In this document: positions 17,512 to 25,525 of the stretch, piece by piece
Position numbering within the stretch: position 1 is the stretch's first letter
Layout of the letters: each line of letters begins with the position of its first letter
Assembly (NCBI GenBank): GCA_033856255.1
Contig: JAWVFH010000004.1
Span: 1-64,000 of the forward strand
DNA from: WHSW01 sp033856255
Lineage (GTDB): Bacteria; Actinomycetota; Thermoleophilia; Solirubrobacterales; 70-9
Direction of reading: 5' to 3'
Length of the DNA: 64,000 nucleotides
Notes under the pieces: model-generated
The model's input: only the letters and a program-made list of their open reading frames with translations
The model's database searches: none
Told to the model about the DNA's origin: nothing
Program-made: the position numbers and the translations under genes

Positions 17512-17709
17512 ATGGCCGTGAAACGCCGAACGATGCGCGAGCTCCACGATGAGCGCAGTAACGAGAAGCGTGCGGCGATTCAGGTCGCGATCGCCGACGG
17601 CACGTTGACGGTGCGCCAGATGACCCCCAAGGAACGCAAGGCCTCCGACGCATGCCGGGCGGCGGGCGACGAAGTCCGCGCCGAACGAGCGGCCAAGCGC
17701 CGCCGTTAG
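17512..17709 (+). CDS. Small basic protein, unknown
   Basis: 65 residues, rich in Arg, Lys and Glu, probably helical, ending in KRRR. I recognise no family. The gene is supported by a strong ribosome-binding site, GAGGAGG, placed 6 nt before the ATG. The highly charged composition would fit a nucleic-acid-associated protein, but this is only a guess. It stands alone between the SDR and a hairpin-rich stretch. Confidence 0.55.
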   Translation: MAVKRRTMRELHDERSNEKRAAIQVAIADGTLTVRQMTPKERKASDACRAAGDEVRAERAAKRRR

Positions 17710-17732
17710 TTGTCGGAACGAAGCAGCGCCAC

Positions 17733-17754
17733 TGACGCGGTACGGAGCGCGTCA
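17733..17754. terminator. Hairpin after small basic gene
   Basis: TGACGCG (17733-17739) pairs with CGCGTCA (17748-17754) across an 8-nt loop, starting 24 nt after the stop of the small basic gene. It is the first of three hairpins between two convergent genes; no T-run follows. Confidence 0.45.
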
Positions 17755-17775
17755 GGCAAGGATGCAGCCGGCGAC

Positions 17776-17790
17776 GCGTGCTCTGCACGC
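17776..17790. repeat. Short hairpin GCGTGC-TCT-GCACGC
   Basis: Perfect 6-bp stem with a 3-nt loop, set between the two terminator-like hairpins in the convergent gap. Probably part of the same termination region. Confidence 0.35.
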
Positions 17791-17810
17791 GAGCCGGCGA
17801 AGACGCCGCA

Positions 17811-17831
17811 TGACGGGCTCCGGGCCCGTCA
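17811..17831. terminator. Hairpin overlapping the end of the minus-strand gene
   Basis: TGACGGGC (17811-17818) and GCCCGTCA (17824-17831) form a perfect 8-bp stem with a 5-nt loop. The right arm contains the stop codon of the minus-strand gene ending at 17829. Together with the hairpin at 17733 it would insulate the two convergent genes. Confidence 0.5.
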
Positions 17832-18284
17832 GTTGTCGCTGCCGGCGCGGTCCCAGACGTAGAGCTCGACCGCCTCGACGGCGAGCTCCATCAGCCGCGG
17901 CGGCGAGAGCCACTCGAGCACCGTCTCCAGCGCCCGCTCCTCCGTCACCCCACGGTCGACCGCCTCTTCGCCGCGGAAGCCGGCGGCGAGCTTGAGCGCC
18001 TCGCGGCGGTTGCGGCCGAGCGACGGGAAGGCGCCCATCAGATAGTCGCGGTTGGGAATCGGCGTGCCGACGTCCATCGAGGCGTGCCAGGCGGCGAGCA
18101 TCGAGATGTCGTGCTCGTCGAGCTCCGAGATCGCCTTCGCATAATGGGCCTCGAGCTCGTCGTCGGGGATCTCGTCGACCCAGGCGCGCACCGCCTCACC
18201 GAGCAGCTGCCGCCGGGCCTCGCGGCCGATCGAATCGGCGATCGCGCGGATCGCGTCGGCGGGATCGATGAAGCAGAGGGACAT
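17829..18284 (-). CDS. Hypothetical protein, 151 residues
   Basis: A soluble, acidic, mostly helical protein (segments such as ELEAHYAKAISELDEHD and VLEWLSPPRLMELAVEAVELYV) with no signal peptide or membrane segment. I do not recognise the family. The start ATG at 18284 gives MSLCFIDPADAIRAIAD. It diverges from the AddB-like gene with about 110 bp between the starts. Codon use matches its neighbours, so it is a normal resident gene. Confidence 0.6.
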   Translation of the reverse strand: MSLCFIDPADAIRAIADSIGREARRQLLGEAVRAWVDEIPDDELEAHYAKAISELDEHDISMLAAWHASMDVGTPIPNRDYLMGAFPSLGRNRREALKLAAGFRGEEAVDRGVTEERALETVLEWLSPPRLMELAVEAVELYVWDRAGSDN

Positions 18285-18393
18285 CGCCGCGGAAGATAGG
18301 CGGGTCGCAGGACGTCAAAACCCGGGCCGGAAACGCCCAAGATGCGGTCTCGGAGTCCGGTTCGCGCGCCGAGGGGCGACCTATGCTCAGGCG

Positions 18394-21300
18394 GTGTCGA
18401 TCGAGCTCATAGTCGGGCCCCCGAACTCGGGCCGCGCGGAGGCCGTGATGGCCCGCTTCCGCGGGCTCCTCGATCGCGATCCGGTGCTCGTCGTGCCCAC
18501 CGGCGACGACGTCGCGGCCTTCGAGCGCCAGCTCTGCGAGACCGATACCTCGAGCCTCGGCGGCTCGATTGCGACGTTCGGCGCGCTCACCGGGCAGGTC
18601 GCCAGAGCGCTTGCGCCCGCCCTGCGCCCCGAGCTCACGGCCTCCCAGCGCCAGGCGCTGATCAGGGCCGCGATCGTCCGCGCCGAGCCGCGGCGGTTGC
18701 GCCGCTCGGCGTCGCGGCCCGGCTTCGCCCCGGCGCTCGACGCGCTGATCGCCGAGCTGCAGGCGGCGCTGATCCCCCCCGCCGAGCTCGCGGCGGTCGC
18801 CGCTGAGCTCGACGACCCGGGCTACGAGGCCGAGCTCGCCGCGCTCTACGCCGCCTACGTCGAGCTCCGCCAGGCCGGCGGCAGCGGCGACACGGCGACC
18901 ACCCTTGCCGCGGCGACCGAGGCCCTGCGCGCCGATCCGCAGAGCTGGGGCGGGCGCCCCGTGCTCCTCTACGGGTTCGACGATCTCTCCCGGGCCCAGC
19001 TGGAGCTCGTCCGCGCCCTCGCCGCCGCCGGCGAGGTCACCGTCGCCGTCTCCTTCGCCGACCGCCGCGCGCTCGCGGTTCGCGCCGAGCTGATCTCGAG
19101 GCTCGAGCAGGAGCTGGGAGCCACACGCACGCCCGAGCTTCCCCACGATGACGGCTACACCGCCAGTGCCACCCTCCGCCACCTGGACCGCAAGCTCTTC
19201 GAGCCGGGCGCCGGCACGGTGGAGCCCGACGACGGCCTCGTGCTGCTGGAGAGCGCCGGGGCACGCGGCGAGGCGGAGTCGATCGGGATCGAGATCGCGC
19301 GGCTGATCGACGGCGGCCTCGAGCCCGGCGAGATCGCGATCGTCGTGCGCCACCCGGCGAGCTCCGGTCCGCTGCTCGCGTCCGTGCTCGGCGAGCTCGG
19401 CCTCCCGGTCGCGCTCGAGGCCTCGCTGCCGCTCTCGGCGACCGCCGTGGGTGGGTCGCTGATCGGGCTCTGCCGCGCCGCCGCCGACGAGGGAGCCACC
19501 GAGGCCCTGCTCACCCACCTGCGGCTCGATCCCTCGCTGCCGCCGGGCCCGGTCGACATCGTCGAGCGCCGGCTGCGCCGCGGCGACGCGCAGACGGTCA
19601 CGGCCGCGACCGAAGGCTGGAAGAGCCCGCCGCGGCACCTGGCGCGGCTGCGCGAGGCCGGTGACGACGCCGCCCGGCTGCGCGCCCTGGCCCGATCGGC
19701 GCGCGAGCTCGCCGAGGGCCCGCACCGCAAGCGGGCGCCGCTGGTCCGTCCCGGCGAGCCCGGGGTCCCGTTCTCGGCGGTCGAGCTGCGCGCCGGGGTC
19801 GCCGCCTCGGAGCTGCTCACCGAGCTCGCCGGAATCGGCGAGCTGCCCGGCTGCGAGCAGCCCGGCCTGGGCGCCGCGGTCGAGGCGCTCGAGTCCGCGT
19901 CGGTGGCGCTGTGGCGCGGCCCGGCCACGGGCCGGGTGCGGATCATGAGCCCCTACCGCGCCCGGGCCGCCCGGGCGAAGGCGCTGTTCGTGGCCTCGCT
20001 CCAGGACGGCGAGTTCCCCAGCGCCGCGCCCCCCGACCCGCTGCTCTCCGAGGAACGCCGCCGCCAGATCGGCAATCCCGACCTGCGCCGCGCCGAGCAG
20101 GCCGAGGAGGAGCGCTACCTGTTCCACTCCTGCGTCTCGAGGCCGACCGAGCGCCTCTATCTGAGCTGGCAGAGCTGTGACGAGGACGGCACGGCGCTCG
20201 CCCGCTCGCCGTTCGTCGACGAGACCCTGGACCTGCTCGCCCCCGACCCCGGGCAGGCCGAGCGGCGCCTGGCGCGGATCCGGGGCCCCGAGCGGGCCGT
20301 TTTCGCCCTCGCCGAGGCGACCAACGGGCGCGAGCTTGCCCGGGCGCTGGCGCTCGGCGGCTGGTCGGCGGACCGGGCCGGGGTGCTGGAGGGAATCGGG
20401 ATCGGTTCGCGGACGGCGGAAGTCGAGGCCCTCTTCGCCGGCCTCCCGGACCCGAACGCGCTCCCCGGGCCGCTGACGGTCCCGGCGGTGGTCGAGGATC
20501 TCGGCTCGCGCGACGTCTTCAGCCCCAACTCGCTCGAGGGCTGGATCACCTGCCCCTACAAGTGGTTCGTCGAGCACGAGCTGCAGCCACAGCGCCTCGA
20601 GCCTGAGGCCGACCCGCTGTGGCTGGGATCGGTCGTCCACGACGCGCTGGAGCGGCTCTACCGCGAGCCGCCGGGCGACGAGGCGATCGCCCGGCCGGGC
20701 GACCTCGGCCGCTGGCGCGAGCGCTTTGCCGAGCTGCTCGAGCTGAGCGCCACCGAGCGCGCCCGGGCGCCGCTCAACCACTCGCGCCGCGCGGCGCTCG
20801 AGCGGGCGCGAATCCAGGTCGAGGCCTTCCTCGAGGCCGAGGCGCAGACCGAGACCGACTTCCGCCCTCGGCCCGACCTGCTCGAGGTCTCCTTCGGTCC
20901 CTTCGAGGAGCACGAGCACGAGGGCGAGGAGGCGGGGCCCGCCCACGAGGCGCTGCGCCTCGGCGGCCTCTCCGTGCGGGGCCGGATCGACCGCATCGAC
21001 GTCGACGCGGACGGCCGCGCGGTCGTCCGCGACTACAAGACGGGCAAGTCGGTCTCCCGCGCCGACGCCTTCGTCGACGAGGGCACGCTGCAGATTCAGC
21101 TCTACATGCGGGTCGCCGAGCGCGTCCTCGGCCTGCGGCCCGTCGCCGGCCTCTACCACCCGCTGGGCGCGGTGGGACCCGAGAAGCGCAAGCCGCGGGG
21201 TCTGGTCGCGCACGAGGACGAGCGCCTCAAGGGCCTCGGGATCGTCGGCCGGGACCGCCGCGAGGCCGAGGAGTTCGAGCGCGCGCTCGACGAGGCGGAG

Positions 21301-21462
21301 GCGTCGGCGCAGCGGGCCGCGGGCGAGATGGGCGCCGGGGCGATCGGCCGCCGCCCGCTCGGCGGCAAGTGCCCGAAGTACTGCACCTTCCAGGCGATCT
21401 GCCGGCTCGAGCGCGCGGTCGGCGCGGTCGGCGAGCAGGCCGGCGGGGGTGAGGATCGGTGA
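18394..21462 (+). CDS. addB: AddB-like subunit of helicase-nuclease (PD-(D/E)XK, Fe-S)
   Basis: 1022 residues. The N-terminus IELIVGPPNSGRAEAV is a degenerate P-loop (Arg where the essential Lys should be), so the motor is probably inactive. The C-terminal RecB-type nuclease has GRIDRIDVD and VVRDYKTGKS with the catalytic Asp and Lys. Four Cys (720, then 993, 997 and 1003 in GGKCPKYCTFQAIC) form the iron-sulphur staple known from AddB. The GTG at 18394 is chosen because the P-loop strand starts right after it. It overlaps the AddA-like gene (GTGA). Together they should process double-strand DNA ends for recombination repair. AdnA-like is an alternative family name. Confidence 0.85.
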   Translation: MSIELIVGPPNSGRAEAVMARFRGLLDRDPVLVVPTGDDVAAFERQLCETDTSSLGGSIATFGALTGQVARALAPALRPELTASQRQALIRAAIVRAEPRRLRRSASRPGFAPALDALIAELQAALIPPAELAAVAAELDDPGYEAELAALYAAYVELRQAGGSGDTATTLAAATEALRADPQSWGGRPVLLYGFDDLSRAQLELVRALAAAGEVTVAVSFADRRALAVRAELISRLEQELGATRTPELPHDDGYTASATLRHLDRKLFEPGAGTVEPDDGLVLLESAGARGEAESIGIEIARLIDGGLEPGEIAIVVRHPASSGPLLASVLGELGLPVALEASLPLSATAVGGSLIGLCRAAADEGATEALLTHLRLDPSLPPGPVDIVERRLRRGDAQTVTAATEGWKSPPRHLARLREAGDDAARLRALARSARELAEGPHRKRAPLVRPGEPGVPFSAVELRAGVAASELLTELAGIGELPGCEQPGLGAAVEALESASVALWRGPATGRVRIMSPYRARAARAKALFVASLQDGEFPSAAPPDPLLSEERRRQIGNPDLRRAEQAEEERYLFHSCVSRPTERLYLSWQSCDEDGTALARSPFVDETLDLLAPDPGQAERRLARIRGPERAVFALAEATNGRELARALALGGWSADRAGVLEGIGIGSRTAEVEALFAGLPDPNALPGPLTVPAVVEDLGSRDVFSPNSLEGWITCPYKWFVEHELQPQRLEPEADPLWLGSVVHDALERLYREPPGDEAIARPGDLGRWRERFAELLELSATERARAPLNHSRRAALERARIQVEAFLEAEAQTETDFRPRPDLLEVSFGPFEEHEHEGEEAGPAHEALRLGGLSVRGRIDRIDVDADGRAVVRDYKTGKSVSRADAFVDEGTLQIQLYMRVAERVLGLRPVAGLYHPLGAVGPEKRKPRGLVAHEDERLKGLGIVGRDRREAEEFERALDEAEASAQRAAGEMGAGAIGRRPLGGKCPKYCTFQAICRLERAVGAVGEQAGGGEDR

Positions 21463-24400
21463 GCGCCCACGAGGGGCAGCTCGCGCTCACCGGGCTGGAG
21501 CCGGCCCGCGACGAGCCCGGCGTGGCGCCGAAGGCGCGACCTTCGTTCCAACCGACCGCCGAGCAGGCGAAGGCGATCGCCTCGCGCGAGCGCGACGCCT
21601 TCCTCGAGGCCGGCGCCGGCAGCGGGAAGACCAGCGTGCTCGTCGATCGCTACTGCGCAGCGGTCGCCGAGGACGGGGTCGAGGTCGAGCGGATGCTCGC
21701 CTTCACGTTCACCGAACGGGCCGCCGCCGAGATGCGCTCGCGGATCCGCCGCGAGCTCGTCGCCCGTTCGCGGTCGGTTCGCGAGGCCGGCGACGGGGCG
21801 CGGGCCGACGAGCTCCTGCATGCCGCGCGGGCGACCGAGCGCGCCTGGGTGATGACGATCCACGCCTTCTGCCGCCGGCTGCTCGCCGCCCATCCGCTCG
21901 CCGCCGGGCTCGACCCGCGGTTCCGGGTCCTCGACGCCCCCGAGTCGCGGCGGCTCGCCGATCGGGCCGCCAACGAGGCGCTCGACGAGCTGCTGGCCGC
22001 CGGCGACGCCGACGTCGCCCGGGTCGCCGCGGCATATCAGCCGTGGCGGATCGCGCAGATGACGATGGACGCCCACGCGCGCCTGCGCAGCCAGGGGATG
22101 AACGAGCCGCGATTGCCGCCGGTGCCGGCGCCGGTCCACTCGCCGGGGCGCAACGAGGAGCAGCGCGAGCTGAGCCCGGTAGAGCTCGCGGCCGCGACGA
22201 GCGCGAGGGCGGCGCTCGAGCGCCTGCTGGAGGGCTTCGACGGGCGCTACGCGGCGCTCAAGGAACGGCGGTCGGCGCTCGACTTCCAGGACCTCGAGCT
22301 CGGGGCACTCGAGCTGCTGCGGTCGAGCCCCGGGCTCGCCGAGACCTGGCGGGAGCGCTTCAGCCACGTGATGGTCGATGAGTTCCAGGACACCAACAGC
22401 GTCCAGCTGGAGCTGATCGAGCTGCTCTGCGGGCCGCAGACCCGGCTGCTGCTGGTCGGCGACGAGAACCAGTCGATCTACCGGTTTCGCAACGCCGAGC
22501 TCGAGGTCTTCCGCGGCGAGCGGGCGCGGGCGCGTGAGGCGGCCGATCGGGACGTCCTCCCCCTGCTCGGGAACTTCCGCTCGCTGCCCGCGGTGCTGGC
22601 CGCGGTCAACGAGGTCGGGCGCACCCTGCTCGACGGCTTCGCCGAGCTCACCTCCGGGCGCGACCCCGCCGGCCGTCGTGGGGATGTCGAGCTGCTGCTG
22701 ACGCTCGACGAGGGGCGCGCCAAGGAGGCGCGCAAGTGGGCCCAGGAGGAGATCGACCTCGAACCTCCGCCCGGCGGCTCGGCGCCGCGGATCGTCGCCG
22801 AGGCGCGCTTCCTGGCCGAACGGCTGCGCGAGCTGGTCGAATCGGGCGAGACGCAGCGCGGCGAGATCGTCGTCCTCCTGCGCGCCTTCACCCACGTCGA
22901 CGCCTACGAGGAGGCGCTGCGGCGCGCCGGCCTGCGCCCGTTCGTGGTCGGAGGGCGCGGCTACTGGACCCAGCAGCAGGTCGAGGACCTCGTCCGCCTG
23001 CTCGGCGTGGTGTCCAACCCGCTCGACGACGAGTACCTGTTCGGCGCCCTCGCCTGCTTCGCCAACGCGGTCAGCCCGGACGCGCTCTGGCTCCTGCGCC
23101 GGGCGATGACCGACGAGTCCGGTCGTGCCCGCCCCGTCTGGCCGCTGGTCGAGTGGCGCTTCGGCGATCGCGACGAAGCCCCGGCCGACATTCTCGAGTC
23201 GTGGCTGGAGCCGATTCCCGAGGCCGACCAGGCGCGCCTGCGGCGCTTCTGCGAGCTGCTCGCGCAGCTGCGCGCCGAGGCGCCGCTGCTCACCCTCGAG
23301 CAGCTGATCGAGCGGACGATGACCGCGTTCGGCTACGACCTCGGCCTGATCGCCCGCGAGGGCGGCGCCGGGCGGATGGCGAACGTGCGCAAGCTGATGC
23401 GGCTGGCACGCGACTACGAGGCGAACGAGGGGCGCGACCTCGCCGGCTTCCTCGCGCTCGCCGCCGAGAGCACCCGCCGCGACGAGCGCGAGGGGATGGC
23501 GGCGGTGCAGGCCGAGGGCCACGACGGGGTCCGGGTGATGACCGTGCACGCGGCCAAGGGCCTGGAGTTCCCGGTCGTCGCGGTGCCCGACCTCGGCCGC
23601 GGCCTCGATGCCGGACACCAGCACGCCGACATGGTGATCGGGCCGCCGACCGACGACGGCGGCCGCCGCTTCGGGATGCGGCTCGCCTTCCCATCGGCGC
23701 GATCGGTGGGGATCTGGGAGCTGGCCGACCTGAACACGGCCGAGAGCGAGGCCGAGGCGGAGGAGGGTTGCCGGCTCGTCTACGTCGCCGCCTCGCGCGC
23801 CCAGGACCGGCTCATCCTCAGCGGCCTGTACAAGCCCTCCGACCTAGAGCCGGCGGAACGGCCGAAGCCCAACGACACCCCGCTGCGGCGTCTGCTGCCG
23901 GCGCTCGCCGAGCGCGGCTTCGACGGCACCGAGACGGAGATCGCGCTGCCCGGGCCGCTGTCGGTCGACGGATCGTCGCGACAGCCCGACGCGCCGCTGC
24001 GGATCCGGATCAGCGAGCCGGGGGCGAAGCGGGCGGCGGAGCTGGTGCGCTCCTTCCCGGCCCCGCCCGAGGACGATCCGCTCGCGGCCGCCGGGCAGGC
24101 ACCGCCGCTGCTCGACCCCAGCCCCGGGCCGGTGCCGATCGGCCACCTCTCCTACTCGGCGCTCTCGCAGTACGAGGGCTGCGGCTACCGCTTCTACGTC
24201 GAGCGCGTCCTCGGCGCCCGCGAGGCGCTCGCCGCGTCCGAGGACGAGGCCGCCGACCAGCCGGCCGACCCCCCGGCGGAGCTGGTCGAGCCCGGGATCG
24301 ACCGCGGGCTGGCGCTCGGGATCGGCAACGCCGTCCACGCGGCGCTCGAATGGAGCGCCCGCCACGGCTGGGAGCCGCCCGCCGACACGCGGCTCGCCGA

Positions 24401-24941
24401 GCTGCTGGCGCGCGAGGGGCTGGCCGGCGAGGAGGCGGCCGAGCGCGCGCGGAGGCTGGTCGCCGGCTGGCTCGACTCGGAGCTGCGCGCCTCGCTCGGC
24501 TCGGCGCCGGCGAGGGCCGAGGTGCCGTTCGTCCTCGACCTCGGCTCGACCGTCGCCCGTGGCCAGATCGATCTGCTGGTCGCCGGCGGCGACGGCGCGC
24601 CGACGGTGATCGACTACAAGACCGACGCGCTCGACGGGCGGACCGCCGGCGAGCGCGGCGAGCGGTACGAGGTCCAGCGCCAGGTCTACGCGCTCGCGGC
24701 GGGCGGCGCGACCGGGGCGCGCGCCGTGCACGTCTTCCTCGAGGCCCCGGACGATCCGGTGATCGAGGAGTTCGATCCCGAGCGGCTGGCCGCTGCCCGC
24801 GAGCACCTCGAGGCGATGGTCGAGCGGATGCGCGGCGGCGTCTTCGAGGTGGCCGCCGAGCCGTTCCCGGCGCTCTGCTTCGGCTGCCCGGCGGCCGCGC
24901 GGCTCTGCCCGCGGCCGAAGTGGAAACCACAGGGATCGTGA
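21459..24941 (+). CDS. addA: AddA-like UvrD-family helicase-nuclease subunit
   Basis: 1160 residues. Helicase motifs: Walker A EAGAGSGKTS at 50-59, LAFTFTERAAAEM (motif Ia), VMVDEFQDTN (Walker B/II), GDENQSIYRF (III), VMTVHAAKGLEFPVV (V) and RLVYVAASRAQDRL (VI), so this is the active motor. The C-terminal nuclease has GQIDLLVAGG and VIDYKTD. Unusually for AddA, it also carries a four-Cys set: Cys908 in YEGCGYRFYVE and Cys1140, 1143 and 1150 near the end, the layout of the AddB iron-sulphur staple. It is coupled to the AddB-like gene by a GTGA overlap and to the following GGCT-like gene in the same way. Confidence 0.88.
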   Translation: MSAHEGQLALTGLEPARDEPGVAPKARPSFQPTAEQAKAIASRERDAFLEAGAGSGKTSVLVDRYCAAVAEDGVEVERMLAFTFTERAAAEMRSRIRRELVARSRSVREAGDGARADELLHAARATERAWVMTIHAFCRRLLAAHPLAAGLDPRFRVLDAPESRRLADRAANEALDELLAAGDADVARVAAAYQPWRIAQMTMDAHARLRSQGMNEPRLPPVPAPVHSPGRNEEQRELSPVELAAATSARAALERLLEGFDGRYAALKERRSALDFQDLELGALELLRSSPGLAETWRERFSHVMVDEFQDTNSVQLELIELLCGPQTRLLLVGDENQSIYRFRNAELEVFRGERARAREAADRDVLPLLGNFRSLPAVLAAVNEVGRTLLDGFAELTSGRDPAGRRGDVELLLTLDEGRAKEARKWAQEEIDLEPPPGGSAPRIVAEARFLAERLRELVESGETQRGEIVVLLRAFTHVDAYEEALRRAGLRPFVVGGRGYWTQQQVEDLVRLLGVVSNPLDDEYLFGALACFANAVSPDALWLLRRAMTDESGRARPVWPLVEWRFGDRDEAPADILESWLEPIPEADQARLRRFCELLAQLRAEAPLLTLEQLIERTMTAFGYDLGLIAREGGAGRMANVRKLMRLARDYEANEGRDLAGFLALAAESTRRDEREGMAAVQAEGHDGVRVMTVHAAKGLEFPVVAVPDLGRGLDAGHQHADMVIGPPTDDGGRRFGMRLAFPSARSVGIWELADLNTAESEAEAEEGCRLVYVAASRAQDRLILSGLYKPSDLEPAERPKPNDTPLRRLLPALAERGFDGTETEIALPGPLSVDGSSRQPDAPLRIRISEPGAKRAAELVRSFPAPPEDDPLAAAGQAPPLLDPSPGPVPIGHLSYSALSQYEGCGYRFYVERVLGAREALAASEDEAADQPADPPAELVEPGIDRGLALGIGNAVHAALEWSARHGWEPPADTRLAELLAREGLAGEEAAERARRLVAGWLDSELRASLGSAPARAEVPFVLDLGSTVARGQIDLLVAGGDGAPTVIDYKTDALDGRTAGERGERYEVQRQVYALAAGGATGARAVHVFLEAPDDPVIEEFDPERLAAAREHLEAMVERMRGGVFEVAAEPFPALCFGCPAAARLCPRPKWKPQGS

Positions 24942-25519
24942 GCGGGCTCGCGGTCTTCGGCTACGCCTCGCTGGTCAGCCCGGCGAGCGCCGCCCAGACG
25001 CTCGGCCGTCCCGTGGCCGGTGCGATCCCGGCCCGGCTCGAGGGATGGGCGCGCGGCTGGACCCTGGGGCGCGAACAGGCCAGGTCGGAGAAGACTTTCG
25101 CCCGCCCCGACGGCAGCGTGCCGCGCTTCTGCCTCGGGCTCAACCTCGACCCGGCGCCCGGCGCCCCGGCTCCCAACGGCGTCCTGATCGAGGTCAGCGA
25201 GGCCGAGCTGGACCGACTGGACCTGCGCGAGATCCGCTACCGGCGCGTGGACGTCACCGCATGCGTCAGCGACGCCGAGGAGGTGCCGTTCGACCGCGTG
25301 ATCACCTACGTCGCCCGCCCCGAGCACCACCACCCCACACCGCCCGAAGACGCGATTGTGGTCTCGACCTACCCGGCGACGATCGAGGCCGCCTTCGACC
25401 ACCTCGGGCCGGGCCAGCTCGAGCTCTTCCGGTCGACCACCGCCGCGGTCCCGGTCGAGCTCACCGAGGCGACGCTGGTCAGCGACCGGATCCCGCCGGG
25501 AAACCCGCGCGACTGGTGA
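24938..25519 (+). CDS. Gamma-glutamylcyclotransferase-like (GGCT-fold) protein
   Basis: 193 residues. The start VFGYASLVSP matches the substrate loop of the GGCT/AIG2 fold (usually YGxGSL), followed by RLEGWARGWTLG and further short strands. A region LDLREIRYRRVDV contains the Glu expected near the active site. The GTG start overlaps the AddA-like stop (GTGA) and is preceded by AGGGA, so it is translated with the nuclease genes, although no functional link is evident. It might cleave a gamma-glutamyl peptide; family-level assignment only. Confidence 0.7.
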   Translation: MSGLAVFGYASLVSPASAAQTLGRPVAGAIPARLEGWARGWTLGREQARSEKTFARPDGSVPRFCLGLNLDPAPGAPAPNGVLIEVSEAELDRLDLREIRYRRVDVTACVSDAEEVPFDRVITYVARPEHHHPTPPEDAIVVSTYPATIEAAFDHLGPGQLELFRSTTAAVPVELTEATLVSDRIPPGNPRDW

Positions 25520-25525
25520 GCGAGC

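Noticed and set aside
18196..21213. A 1005-codon open frame antisense to the AddB-like gene
   Set aside because: GC-rich codon bias leaves the complementary frame open; composition is Arg/Gly/Leu-rich with no recognisable motif, while the plus strand encodes clear nuclease motifs.
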